Assembly: GCA_040954595.2 (NCBI GenBank)
Contig: JBECUI020000025.1
Location: 310,001-374,000 of the forward strand
Direction: 5' to 3'
DNA length: 64,000 bases
Source: Balanoglossus misakiensis
Taxonomy: Eukaryota > Hemichordata
A program made the position numbers and the translations under genes. This document shows positions 56,535 to 64,000 of this stretch, piece after piece (the stretch's first letter is position 1; each line of letters opens with the position of its first letter). The notes beneath the pieces are model-generated. The model ran no database searches. It saw only the letters and a program-made list of their open reading frames with translations, and was not told where the DNA came from.

Positions 56535-57274
56535 GTCAAACCCCGTTCCTTTCGGATCGTTTCCCAGGCATCCTGCACCTCCCGAAACCGCTGGTGGGCA
56601 AATACTAGAAATTCGTCCGGCATGCCACGTGCTATCGCATAATCCGGGTGGTACTCTTTTACTAACCGCCGGTATGCCGAACGAACTACATCGTCGCTTG
56701 CCGTCTCGGGAACACCGAGTGTATGATAGGCACGGTTGGTATTAACCCCATACTGTAAGCGTATATGGTCTATCTCATTATTGTTGAGACCAAGAATGTT
56801 CACAACAATATCAATAAGCTCTTCCTCTTTCGGATGCAGTTTGCCATCACTCATAGCAATGCGGTAGAGTATATCAACCATGGATAAACGAAGTTCCCGG
56901 CGATGTTCACTGATCTGCCGAAACTGCTGGGCGAGTTCCTGAATGGAAAAACGAGAGGACTGCGCTTGATTAAAGAGATCAAGTGCAAACTTGCGTGTCT
57001 GCCCCTGCAAATTCATTTCATCAAGAAACTGCAACAAGACACGACCTTCCGATTCCTGAATTATCCCGTCCGCTTTTGCGATCTTTCCTAATAAGGTAAA
57101 AAGCGAGACAAAATAGGCCGCCTGTAGGCGTTCAATTTCTGAATATCCTGCTTGCTGTGCCCCTGAACGCTTGCCTGTGAGGGCATTCCCTAATGCGGCG
57201 CCCGCTAGAGCACCGAGCGGACCACCAAGAAAGTATCCTATTGTACCACCAATAATTGTTGCAAACCAACTCAT
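56531..57274 (-). CDS. TerB-DnaJ domain protein (DjlA-like)
   Basis: 247 residues. A glycine-rich hydrophobic N-terminus (IIGGTIGYFLGGPLGALAGAA) may insert in the membrane. A TerB-like helical domain follows (~55-170: GKIAKADGIIQESEGRVLLQ, ...RIAMSDGKLHPKEEELI), then a C-terminal J domain (AYHTLGVPETASDDVVRSAY, RLVKEYHPD) with the HPD tripeptide needed to stimulate DnaK. This is the DjlA layout. The start overlaps the pncB stop (ATGA), so the two are cotranslated. It overlaps galK convergently by four bases. Confidence 0.87.
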   Translation of the reverse strand: MSWFATIIGGTIGYFLGGPLGALAGAALGNALTGKRSGAQQAGYSEIERLQAAYFVSLFTLLGKIAKADGIIQESEGRVLLQFLDEMNLQGQTRKFALDLFNQAQSSRFSIQELAQQFRQISEHRRELRLSMVDILYRIAMSDGKLHPKEEELIDIVVNILGLNNNEIDHIRLQYGVNTNRAYHTLGVPETASDDVVRSAYRRLVKEYHPDYAIARGMPDEFLVFAHQRFREVQDAWETIRKERGLT

Positions 57275-58713
57275 AAATCTTTCCTACTATGCTTCATTAA
57301 TGCATGTTTTAATTGTCGTAATTTTTTTGAAATTGAAACCTTGTACAAATGTGGATTCAAGATACGCTTATAGGTGGCATCGAATGTATCCATGCTCTCT
57401 CGCATTTTTAGCCGAATATCTGCCAAACTCGGTCGAGGAGAGAGCGCTTTGCCGCCTATCATAATGGGCCGGAGCATAGGAACAATGGCGTATACGTTGT
57501 TTACAGTTACTTGCCGGTTCTCATCCCAAGAATGATAAAGCCGGTGTATGCTCCCCTGCGGAATATCTTCGTCTGTCAGTGCAATCATGTCGGCAATGGC
57601 AAGATTGTCCGAAGAATAGAGCCGGTATACCTGCTTTATGCCGGGCATGCTTGCTTTCTCGGGAGTATCCGATTGCTTCATGGTGGGAGTTAGTTGTCCA
57701 TCAATGCTTTTTGCAGCGAGTTTGTATACCCCACTCAGCATGGCATCCGGCGAAGCACAAACCAGATCACTCCCTACTCCCCAGGAATCGATGGGACATT
57801 TGCCTGTAAATAATTCATGAATAATATGTTCGTTGAGTTCATTGGATACCGTTATAGTTGCATCCTGTAACCCAGCCTTATCAAGCATGGAACGGACCTC
57901 TTTGCTCAGATATTCAATATCACCCGAATCGAGTCGTACTCCAAAGGATTTTCCCTGTTTCGCCAATGTTTTTCCAACTGTAATGGCATTTGCCAATCCA
58001 CTGGTAAGCGTGTTGTACGTATCCAGCAAAAAAACAGATCTATCGGGATACAGACTTGCATAGCGTTGAAATGCTTCTTCTTCACTCCCCCATGCCATTA
58101 CCCAAGAATGTGCCATCGTTCCACTAACTGGAATACCGTATTCCTTCCCTGCCATAACGTTGGAAGTCGATGTCGCACCACCGATATAGGCAGCCCTGCT
58201 CGCACTTAATGCTCCGTTTATGCCATGTGCACGCCGTAACCCAAACTCCATAACCTTACCATATCCACTCGCATAGTATACCCGGGCAGATTTGGTGGCA
58301 ATCAGCGTTTGAAAATTGATGGTGTTCAATAATAATCCTTCAATAAGATGTGCCTCAGCCATTCCTGCATGAACACGAATGAGTGGCTCGCCGGGGAAAC
58401 AGAACTCCCCTTCAGCAAAGGAATAAATATCACCCTGAAAAGAAAATGACCGGAGATAGTCCAGGAAGGCAGGAACAAATATCCCTAACCCTTCGAGATA
58501 CCTAATGTCATCATCAGAAAAGCGAAGTTCGGAAACAAGAGACAAGAGTGTATCCAGTCCGGCAAAAAGTGCATATCCCCCATTGAAAGGCTGCTTGCGA
58601 AAAAACATATCAAAGACAACCTGAGTATTATGTATTCCATGCAAAAAATATGCCTGCATCATGGTTAGTTCGTAGAAATCGGTAAATAAGGCTGTATGCA
58701 GTGCTTGACGCAT
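57271..58713 (-). CDS. pncB: Nicotinate phosphoribosyltransferase
   Basis: 480 residues, full length. Converts nicotinate plus PRPP to nicotinate mononucleotide in the NAD salvage pathway. Visible: TDFYELTMMQAYFLHG at the N-terminus, GTMAHSWVMAWGSEEEAF with the autophosphorylated-type His (~residue 202), DTYNTLTSGLANAI and GVRLDSGDIEYLSKEVR (~250), and the WGVGSDLVCASPDA phosphate-binding loop (~315). Cotranslated with the DjlA-like gene. Confidence 0.93.
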   Translation of the reverse strand: MRQALHTALFTDFYELTMMQAYFLHGIHNTQVVFDMFFRKQPFNGGYALFAGLDTLLSLVSELRFSDDDIRYLEGLGIFVPAFLDYLRSFSFQGDIYSFAEGEFCFPGEPLIRVHAGMAEAHLIEGLLLNTINFQTLIATKSARVYYASGYGKVMEFGLRRAHGINGALSASRAAYIGGATSTSNVMAGKEYGIPVSGTMAHSWVMAWGSEEEAFQRYASLYPDRSVFLLDTYNTLTSGLANAITVGKTLAKQGKSFGVRLDSGDIEYLSKEVRSMLDKAGLQDATITVSNELNEHIIHELFTGKCPIDSWGVGSDLVCASPDAMLSGVYKLAAKSIDGQLTPTMKQSDTPEKASMPGIKQVYRLYSSDNLAIADMIALTDEDIPQGSIHRLYHSWDENRQVTVNNVYAIVPMLRPIMIGGKALSPRPSLADIRLKMRESMDTFDATYKRILNPHLYKVSISKKLRQLKHALMKHSRKDL

Positions 58714-58763
58714 ATTGCCTTCTATGATACCATGAGTTTTGTAAAAAATACAGAGTTACTTTC

Positions 58764-59189
58764 ATGGGATACGAACAAACTTTAGTCATTATTAAACCAG
58801 GCATTGCTCATCGTGGCATCGTTGGGGATATTATTTCGCGATTTGAGCATAAGGGGCTGGTAATTACTGCGGCTCAACTTATTCAGTTTGATAAAGCATT
58901 GGCAGACAAACATTATGCAGAACACATCAGCAAGCCCTTCTATGCTGATCTGTTACAGTATGTCTGTTCTGCACCTTCTTTAGTACTGGTACTGGGTGGA
59001 GAAAATGCTATTGCCACTGTTCGCCGTTTAACAGGTGCAACAAGGGTAGAAGATGCACAACCGGGAACTATCCGTGGCGATTATGCTATAACAACAACTG
59101 AAAATGTCATTCATGCTTCCGATTCACCTGAGTCGGCAAACCGGGAAATTATGCTGTTTTTTCAAAAGGAAAAACTTTTGCATTCATGA
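58764..59189 (+). CDS. ndk: Nucleoside diphosphate kinase
   Basis: 141 residues. Exchanges terminal phosphates among nucleoside di- and triphosphates. Visible: LVIIKPGIAHRGIVGDIISR with the nucleotide-binding Lys (usual KP motif), RRLTGATRVEDAQPGTIRGDY and the active-site His in NVIHASDSPESANREI (~residue 117). Divergent from pncB by 50 bp; followed at once by tRNA-Cys. Confidence 0.95.
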   Translation: MGYEQTLVIIKPGIAHRGIVGDIISRFEHKGLVITAAQLIQFDKALADKHYAEHISKPFYADLLQYVCSAPSLVLVLGGENAIATVRRLTGATRVEDAQPGTIRGDYAITTTENVIHASDSPESANREIMLFFQKEKLLHS

Positions 59190-59210
59190 AACAGGATGAA
59201 TAATCGATAC

Positions 59211-59283
59211 GGCGCTGTACCCAAGTGGTTAAGGGGAGGGTCTGCAAAACCCTTATTCACCGGTTCAAATCCGGTCGGCGCCT
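59211..59283 (+). tRNA. tRNA-Cys (anticodon GCA)
   Basis: Acceptor arms GGCGCTG and CGGCGCC pair (one G-T). The D arm has CCCAAGTGGTTAAGGG, the anticodon arm AGGGTCTGCAAAACCCT gives GCA, and the T arm is ACCGGTTCAAATCCGGT. Discriminator base is T, as for Cys; CCA is not encoded. A short T tract follows. No clear promoter of its own; it may be read with ndk. Confidence 0.95.
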
Positions 59284-59337
59284 TTTTATTACTTCTTTGC
59301 ATTGTGCATTCATCTTCAGAAGAAGGGCATTGTAAGC

Positions 59338-60186
59338 ATGAGTAGTGCTAATATTGTAAAGACGATAGCGCAGACCTTGCATAGCAATACTGATGTTCTA
59401 TGTTGCGAAGACCTGCCGACCAGAGAAGATGCCGGGCACATTGTCTCCTTGCTTCGTCAGATTGCATTCCCAAAATTCACTGCCAAGAAAAATCTGCGAT
59501 TGAAAGCATTAAAAGAACTGAAAAACATTCTCTTCCAATCCATTATACAATGTCAGATATTCAAACTGCGAAAGGAAAGGGATCGCTTTCTCAGTATCAA
59601 GCAAGAACTAAAAAAGCATCGGCAAGAAGTAAAACAGCTTGTTCATGCACTCCTTGAACAAATTCCCCATATTGTAAATGCACTCAATGCCGATATTATC
59701 GCAAGCTACGATGGAGACCCTGCTGCCCAGTCGCTGGAAGAGGTTATTCTCGGGTATCCAATTATTGATGCCTTGCTTGCGTACCGCTTTGCTCATGAAC
59801 TCTGGATACGCGATGTTCCCCTCCTTCCTCGCATGATTACTGAATATACTCATAGTCGAACGGGTATCGATATCCATCCGGGAGCAGCCATTGGGAACTC
59901 GTTTTTTATTGACCATGCAACGGGAGTTGTTATTGGAGAAACAACGGTCATCGGCAACCACGTAAAACTATACCAGGGGGTAACGCTTGGTGCGCTCAGT
60001 GTGGAAACACGAAACATACCGCATAAGCGGCATCCAACTATCGAAGACCATGTAACTATTTATGCAGGTGCCACCATTCTGGGGGGCAAGACTGTTGTTG
60101 GACATCATTCAATTATTGGCGGCAGTGTGTGGCTGACGAGTTCAGTGCCGCCAAACAGTAAGATTTATTATAAACCTATGCAGTAA
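59338..60186 (+). CDS. cysE: Serine O-acetyltransferase
   Basis: 282 residues from the Met at 59338 with GAAGG upstream. First step of cysteine synthesis (serine to O-acetylserine). The N-terminal helical half is followed by the left-handed beta-helix: GIDIHPGAAIGNSFFIDHATG (catalytic His and Asp), VVIGETTVIGNHVKLYQGVT, HPTIEDHVTIYAGATILGG and GHHSIIGGSVWLTSSVPPNS. It is of the longer EpsC/CysE-like type. It begins 54 bp after tRNA-Cys, the cognate tRNA of its pathway's product. Confidence 0.92.
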   Translation: MSSANIVKTIAQTLHSNTDVLCCEDLPTREDAGHIVSLLRQIAFPKFTAKKNLRLKALKELKNILFQSIIQCQIFKLRKERDRFLSIKQELKKHRQEVKQLVHALLEQIPHIVNALNADIIASYDGDPAAQSLEEVILGYPIIDALLAYRFAHELWIRDVPLLPRMITEYTHSRTGIDIHPGAAIGNSFFIDHATGVVIGETTVIGNHVKLYQGVTLGALSVETRNIPHKRHPTIEDHVTIYAGATILGGKTVVGHHSIIGGSVWLTSSVPPNSKIYYKPMQ

Positions 60187-60197
60187 TAAGCAGACTA

Positions 60198-60941
60198 TTA
60201 TTCCAAGAAAACAAAGGTATCGTCTAATGACCTAATGGCTCTAAACCAGATAGCAAATTTTTCAGCTTCCTTCCGCTGCCCATAGGGGCCGACAAGCACC
60301 CTCATATGTAATACCGACCTGACCCGATTCGGACTAACAACACTCCCGATACCATACTGGTTCATCCACTCCTGTACATGCAGTACAGTAAGATAGTTCG
60401 GCGACGATATGAGTTGTACCCAGTAACGATAGTTTGTCTGACGAACAGGGGCTGCAGATTGTACAGGCGATACAGGCGATACAGGCGATACAGCCGGTGT
60501 TAGAGCAGTATATCCCCTACTTATAACTGGGGTAGGCTGTAGGTCACGACTCAATACTGGTTCACTACTCATTATAGGACTCGATGAACTTGGTGCAGGA
60601 CTAGCTGCTGGACTTGGTGCAGAACTTGGTGCAGAACTTGGTTTTAGTACGGTGGGAGCTTCCCAGAGTACGGCAGATGCTTCGCTCCCGACAACACTAC
60701 TCCCTTCTGCGACTACCGGTTCTTCAATTATAAATACCGGGTCGACTGCCCCTTCTTGCTGTGTACTTGCCAAAGGTGGCGTCTCTGCAGTTGGACGGAT
60801 GTACTGTATTGCAGAGGAGGGCTCAACTACAGGTCTTTGCTTCTTCTCTCCTACCGGGTAGAAAATTGTAAGAGCAAGGATAAAGAGTACCGCAATAAAT
60901 ATAATAACAATGAGCAGGAGTATTTGTTCTCTTTTCTGCAT
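60198..60941 (-). CDS. SPOR-domain membrane protein
   Basis: About 247 residues from the Met at 60941, which overlaps the coaE stop by one base (TAATG); upstream Mets at 60950 and 60962 are also possible. One transmembrane helix (LLLIVIIFIAVLFILALTIF), then a low-complexity Pro/Ser/Ala linker (PSSAPSSAPSPAASPAPSSS), and a C-terminal SPOR domain (NYRYWVQLISSPNYLTVLHV, MRVLVGPYGQRKEAEKFAIW). SPOR domains bind denuded septal glycan, so a role in division or envelope maintenance is likely. The repetitive linker may vary in length. Confidence 0.85.
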   Translation of the reverse strand: MQKREQILLLIVIIFIAVLFILALTIFYPVGEKKQRPVVEPSSAIQYIRPTAETPPLASTQQEGAVDPVFIIEEPVVAEGSSVVGSEASAVLWEAPTVLKPSSAPSSAPSPAASPAPSSSSPIMSSEPVLSRDLQPTPVISRGYTALTPAVSPVSPVSPVQSAAPVRQTNYRYWVQLISSPNYLTVLHVQEWMNQYGIGSVVSPNRVRSVLHMRVLVGPYGQRKEAEKFAIWFRAIRSLDDTFVFLE

Positions 60942-61516
60942 TACTTGCATACAGCTAACCATTGCGAAACTTGTTTCATTAATTCTTTTTTTGTTCCGCT
61001 ATTTCGTACTATATATATATCGGGATTATGCATAAAATATTTAGGTGATATATCCCTTTGTAACCATAAAACTTTTAGTATCCGGGCATAACTGCTCCGA
61101 TGATGCCGTCTCGCCCGCATAATACGGGAAAACAACGAACTATTCACCCATATAATACGATCACAGAGGCGATCCAGCCCCATGGGAACGAGAATGGCCG
61201 CATTAATAAGTATCTTGTCGGAAGATGATGCCTTCTCCACTCGCTTTTGCACAAGATTCTTCATCCGCGGATGGAGGATTGCTTCCAGTTTCCGCATCTG
61301 TTTCATATCAGAAAAGACTACTTCTGCCAGTTTCTTGCGATCAATTCCGGTTGTGCTTAGACAGCTGGGAAAACTTTGTCCGACCCGTACTACTTCCTCC
61401 GCAAGAACTTGATGACCAACACGATCTACATCAATATGGTCAAAGCCTTCTTTCTCAAGAACAGTAGCAATTTCATTCTTGCCCGAACAATGTTTCCCGG
61501 TCAAACCAAAAATCAT
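60941..61516 (-). CDS. coaE: Dephospho-CoA kinase
   Basis: 191 residues. The start at 61516 overlaps the polA stop (ATGA); a longer frame to 61603 lies inside polA and is rejected. Last step of coenzyme A synthesis. Walker A is FGLTGKHCSGKNEIA (usual form GxxGSGKS; here Cys-Ser-Gly-Lys-Asn), followed by DHIDVDRVGHQVL and LEAILHPRMKNLVQ, the CoaE family blocks. The Asn after the P-loop Lys, in place of Ser/Thr, is uncommon. Confidence 0.88.
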   Translation of the reverse strand: MIFGLTGKHCSGKNEIATVLEKEGFDHIDVDRVGHQVLAEEVVRVGQSFPSCLSTTGIDRKKLAEVVFSDMKQMRKLEAILHPRMKNLVQKRVEKASSSDKILINAAILVPMGLDRLCDRIIWVNSSLFSRIMRARRHHRSSYARILKVLWLQRDISPKYFMHNPDIYIVRNSGTKKELMKQVSQWLAVCK

Positions 61517-64000
61517 AACTCCGCCCATGAACGCCCTATCTTGGCATGAACCTGAAGAGGGAGGGAAATGAGCTGGTTGGTAATCATTGACTCGACCAAA
61601 CATTCTCGGACTTCATCAGCTTGTGAAATGGGTGCTTCCACAATGAGTTCATCGTGAATCTGTAAAATAAGATGCGAATCAGGCATATCGCTTCGTAAGC
61701 GCTTTGCAACAACGATCATGGCATGCTTGATAATATCAGCTGCGCTCCCTTGAATAATGGTGTTAATGCTAATGCGCTCTGCCATAGATCGAAGATTATA
61801 GTTTTCCGACCCTATGGTCGGTACATATCGGCGTCTGTCCATGAGAGTCTTTACATAACCGAGTTCGCGTGCTTGCTCTAGCGCCTTATCCATAAATACA
61901 CGGACTTGTGCAAAGCGTTGGAAGTATCTTTCAATAAAATTTGCCGCATCCGAGCGTGTAATAGCAAGCTCGTTGGAAAGCCGAAAGGCAGACATGCCGT
62001 AGATAACTCCAAAGTTGATGCTCTTCGCAATGGTCCGTTGCATGCTGCTTACAGTTTCACTACCAAATAATAACCGAGCAGTCTCTTCATGAATATCCAG
62101 TCCCTCCTGAAAAGCTGCCAAAAGTGCCGGGTCCTGAGAAAAATGTGCTAATACAATGAGCTCTATCTGTGAATAGTCGGCACTGACAAATGTCCTGCCC
62201 TCTGTTGCATAGAAGGCTTTTCGTATACGCCTACCCTCCACAGTCTTAACCGGTATGTTCTGCAGGTTCGGGTCCTTACTTGCAAGTCTTCCGGTTGCCG
62301 CTCCAGTCTGTATATAGTTCGTGTGCAAACGCCCGCTACTCGGATGGATCAGCTGCGGCAGTGAGTCGATATAGGTCCCCTTTAGTTTGTTCAGCATCCG
62401 GTAACGCAAAATTTGTTTCGGAAGCGGATCTTGCACTGCAAGTTGTTGAAGAACTGTATTGTCGGTACTATAGCCGGTCTTTAACTTACGAACCGGTTGT
62501 AATCCCCGCTCTTGAAACAATACCTCCTGTAGCTGTTGCGGCGAATTAATGTTAAATTCATGCCCGCATAGAGAAAATATCTCCTCTTTTACTTCGGAAA
62601 TGTTTGTAGCTATAGTTCTTGCCTGCTTCTGTAGTATGTCCTGATCAAGAAAGATGCCCTTCATTTCCATGTCTACCAGCACGGTAATAAGCGGCATTTC
62701 CAAATTATGAAATATCTCGGTTAATCCGGCAGTTTCCAACTCCTTTGACAAGACATGAAACAATCGTAGAGTTATATCAGCATCCTCAGCGGCATAGAAG
62801 GTGGCAAGATCAAGGGGAACCTTATCGAAGGTTATGACATTGCATTCGCGCATAACGTTCGTATATGCAACCGGCTTGTAGGAAAGATATTGATCAGCCA
62901 ATCGGTCCATACCGTAGGCATGAGAATCGCTATCAAGCAGCCAGGCGGCAATCATGGTATCAAAGTATAGATTCTTTACCTCAAGCCCCCAATTACGAAG
63001 AACCTTGATGTCATATTTCGCATTTTGACATACAAGCTTCAAGTTCTGATCGTGCAGTATATCCTGCAATGCTATCCGTACCTGCTCTGCGGGTAAGACT
63101 GCTCCAGTTGGTCCGACAAGTGGAATATAACAGCCCTTGCCTTTCTCTACCGATAGGGAGAATCCAACCGGAACTGCTACCATGTCATTGGTGCTATCGG
63201 TCTCGGAATCAAAAGAATATATCCCCGCTTGCCGTACAAGATTCAACCAGTGTTCCAGTTTTTCCATGCTGTCTACACAGTCATAGTTTCCTTGCCTGCT
63301 CTTCTCCTGTAGCGAGACGGATTCCAATGAGACATCATCCTGCTCCTGATCAATAAGCGAATAGCCGGCAAGACCCAATTTCCCCCTAAGGTTATCAAGC
63401 AGAGAGCGAATGCCGTAACTCTGAAATTGCTCCCGCACCGCAGCAAAATTGATCTCTTTTACCATTACATCATCCAGCGTTTCCACATTAAGGGGAAGAT
63501 CGTCTTTCAAGCTGACCAGCTTCTTACTGATCTCTACTTTTTCTCGTCCAGCTATGAGTTTCTTTCGATGATGCTCTTTTATCTTATCAATATTATCATA
63601 TATTGCTTCCAGACTACCATATTCAGTAAGAAGTCGGACTGCTCCCACCTTCCCTATGCCGGGCACTCCGGGAATATTATCTGAACTGTCCCCGGCAATG
63701 CTCAAGAAATCAAGCATCTGCTCCGGATATATCTGCCAGGATTGAAATACAGTTTCCCGATCGAATGAAATAAAATTTCCGCCGAGTTGTGGTTTCAGTT
63801 GCTCTATCTTGTCATCAACAAGCTGCAAAAGATCCTTATCCGACGAAATAATAGAACAGTGGCAGGAAGAAGAAAATTTCTTGCATAGAGTAGCAATAAT
63901 ATCATCTGCCTCGTATCCGGTATGAGAACAAACAGCAATTCCGAGGCCTTGTAACATGGAATAAATTGGCTTTATCTGTTGGATCAAGTCTTCGGGGGGG
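61513..64000 (-). CDS. polA: DNA polymerase I, N-terminus outside window
   Basis: About 828 residues are visible and the frame runs off the right edge (PPEDLIQQIKPIYSMLQGLG is still in frame). Parts in order: C-terminal portion of the 5'-3' exonuclease (ADDIIATLCKKF, SSDKDLLQLV, DFLSIAGDSSDNIPGVPGIG), the 3'-5' exonuclease domain with YSFDSETDSTND (the metal-binding D-x-E is kept, so proofreading is likely), and the polymerase (GRLASKDPNLQNIPVKT, FVSADYSQIELIVLAH with motif A, RTIAKSINFGVIYGMSAF motif B, LILQIHDELIVEAP motif C). It replaces RNA primers and fills repair gaps. coaE and a SPOR protein follow in the same operon. Confidence 0.95.
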   Translation of the reverse strand, partial: PPEDLIQQIKPIYSMLQGLGIAVCSHTGYEADDIIATLCKKFSSSCHCSIISSDKDLLQLVDDKIEQLKPQLGGNFISFDRETVFQSWQIYPEQMLDFLSIAGDSSDNIPGVPGIGKVGAVRLLTEYGSLEAIYDNIDKIKEHHRKKLIAGREKVEISKKLVSLKDDLPLNVETLDDVMVKEINFAAVREQFQSYGIRSLLDNLRGKLGLAGYSLIDQEQDDVSLESVSLQEKSRQGNYDCVDSMEKLEHWLNLVRQAGIYSFDSETDSTNDMVAVPVGFSLSVEKGKGCYIPLVGPTGAVLPAEQVRIALQDILHDQNLKLVCQNAKYDIKVLRNWGLEVKNLYFDTMIAAWLLDSDSHAYGMDRLADQYLSYKPVAYTNVMRECNVITFDKVPLDLATFYAAEDADITLRLFHVLSKELETAGLTEIFHNLEMPLITVLVDMEMKGIFLDQDILQKQARTIATNISEVKEEIFSLCGHEFNINSPQQLQEVLFQERGLQPVRKLKTGYSTDNTVLQQLAVQDPLPKQILRYRMLNKLKGTYIDSLPQLIHPSSGRLHTNYIQTGAATGRLASKDPNLQNIPVKTVEGRRIRKAFYATEGRTFVSADYSQIELIVLAHFSQDPALLAAFQEGLDIHEETARLLFGSETVSSMQRTIAKSINFGVIYGMSAFRLSNELAITRSDAANFIERYFQRFAQVRVFMDKALEQARELGYVKTLMDRRRYVPTIGSENYNLRSMAERISINTIIQGSAADIIKHAMIVVAKRLRSDMPDSHLILQIHDELIVEAPISQADEVRECLVESMITNQLISLPLQVHAKIGRSWAEL

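Noticed and set aside
61517-61603. Longer coaE start at 61603
   Set aside because: It lies inside the polA coding region; the ATGA overlap start at 61516 gives the normal CoaE N-terminus.

Overview
The window looks like a spirochaete chromosome (Treponema/Spirochaeta-like). The evidence is a spirochaetal/mitochondrial-type EF-G, a CarD regulator, many lipoprotein signal peptides, a TonB/ExbBD outer-membrane uptake cluster, and a moderately AT-rich composition with good sigma70-type promoters (TTGACA-17-TATAAT). The taxonomic call is inference; there is no rRNA here.

Region by region: 1-4646 is a defence island: the end of a large sacsin-like HATPase protein, then an AAA15 ATPase plus RloB pair (AbiL/RloAB-like). 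The pair is bracketed by a 21-bp direct repeat, one copy of which is the 3' end of an aldo/keto reductase gene. 4629-16805 is mostly chromosomal backbone: GLUG/DUF5018-type lipoprotein, OppA-type binding protein, VTT membrane protein, CarD, endonuclease III, a RecA-like ATPase, EF-G and a dimethylargininase-like enzyme.

16841-29300 is a type II-C CRISPR-Cas locus: a tracrRNA with promoter and terminator, cas9-cas1-cas2 riddled with frameshifts from 19.3 kb onward, and a 98-spacer array read on the minus strand with a terminator at its cas2-side end. The Cas9 reading frame carries two tandem HNH domains, the second without its catalytic histidine. At the leader end of the array the first repeat is truncated, and an unknown 283-residue gene appears to use a repeat-derived -10 box as its promoter. 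29296-33760 is a tandem array of about 30 structured units of ~153 bp with modular sequence variants and no credible protein gene.

33827-40556 is a six-gene minus-strand operon for uptake and metabolism of a rare ketose or similar sugar (binding protein, ATPase, two permeases, ketose 3-epimerase, FGGY kinase). 40657-41645 is a deletion scar that joins a sugar permease fragment to a glycoside-hydrolase fragment. 41655-46299 holds two paralogous EamA transporters and a tandemly duplicated block (DUF1801 protein plus two small exported proteins) with one copy of each outer gene broken. 46548-55342 holds exported proteins, a second GLUG lipoprotein, a TonB-dependent-receptor-like protein, ExbB, two ExbD, a TonB gene with a one-base frameshift, and a BamD-like lipoprotein. 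55317-64000 is housekeeping: galactokinase, TerB-DnaJ protein, nicotinate phosphoribosyltransferase, NDK, tRNA-Cys next to serine acetyltransferase, SPOR protein, CoaE and DNA polymerase I (cut by the window end).
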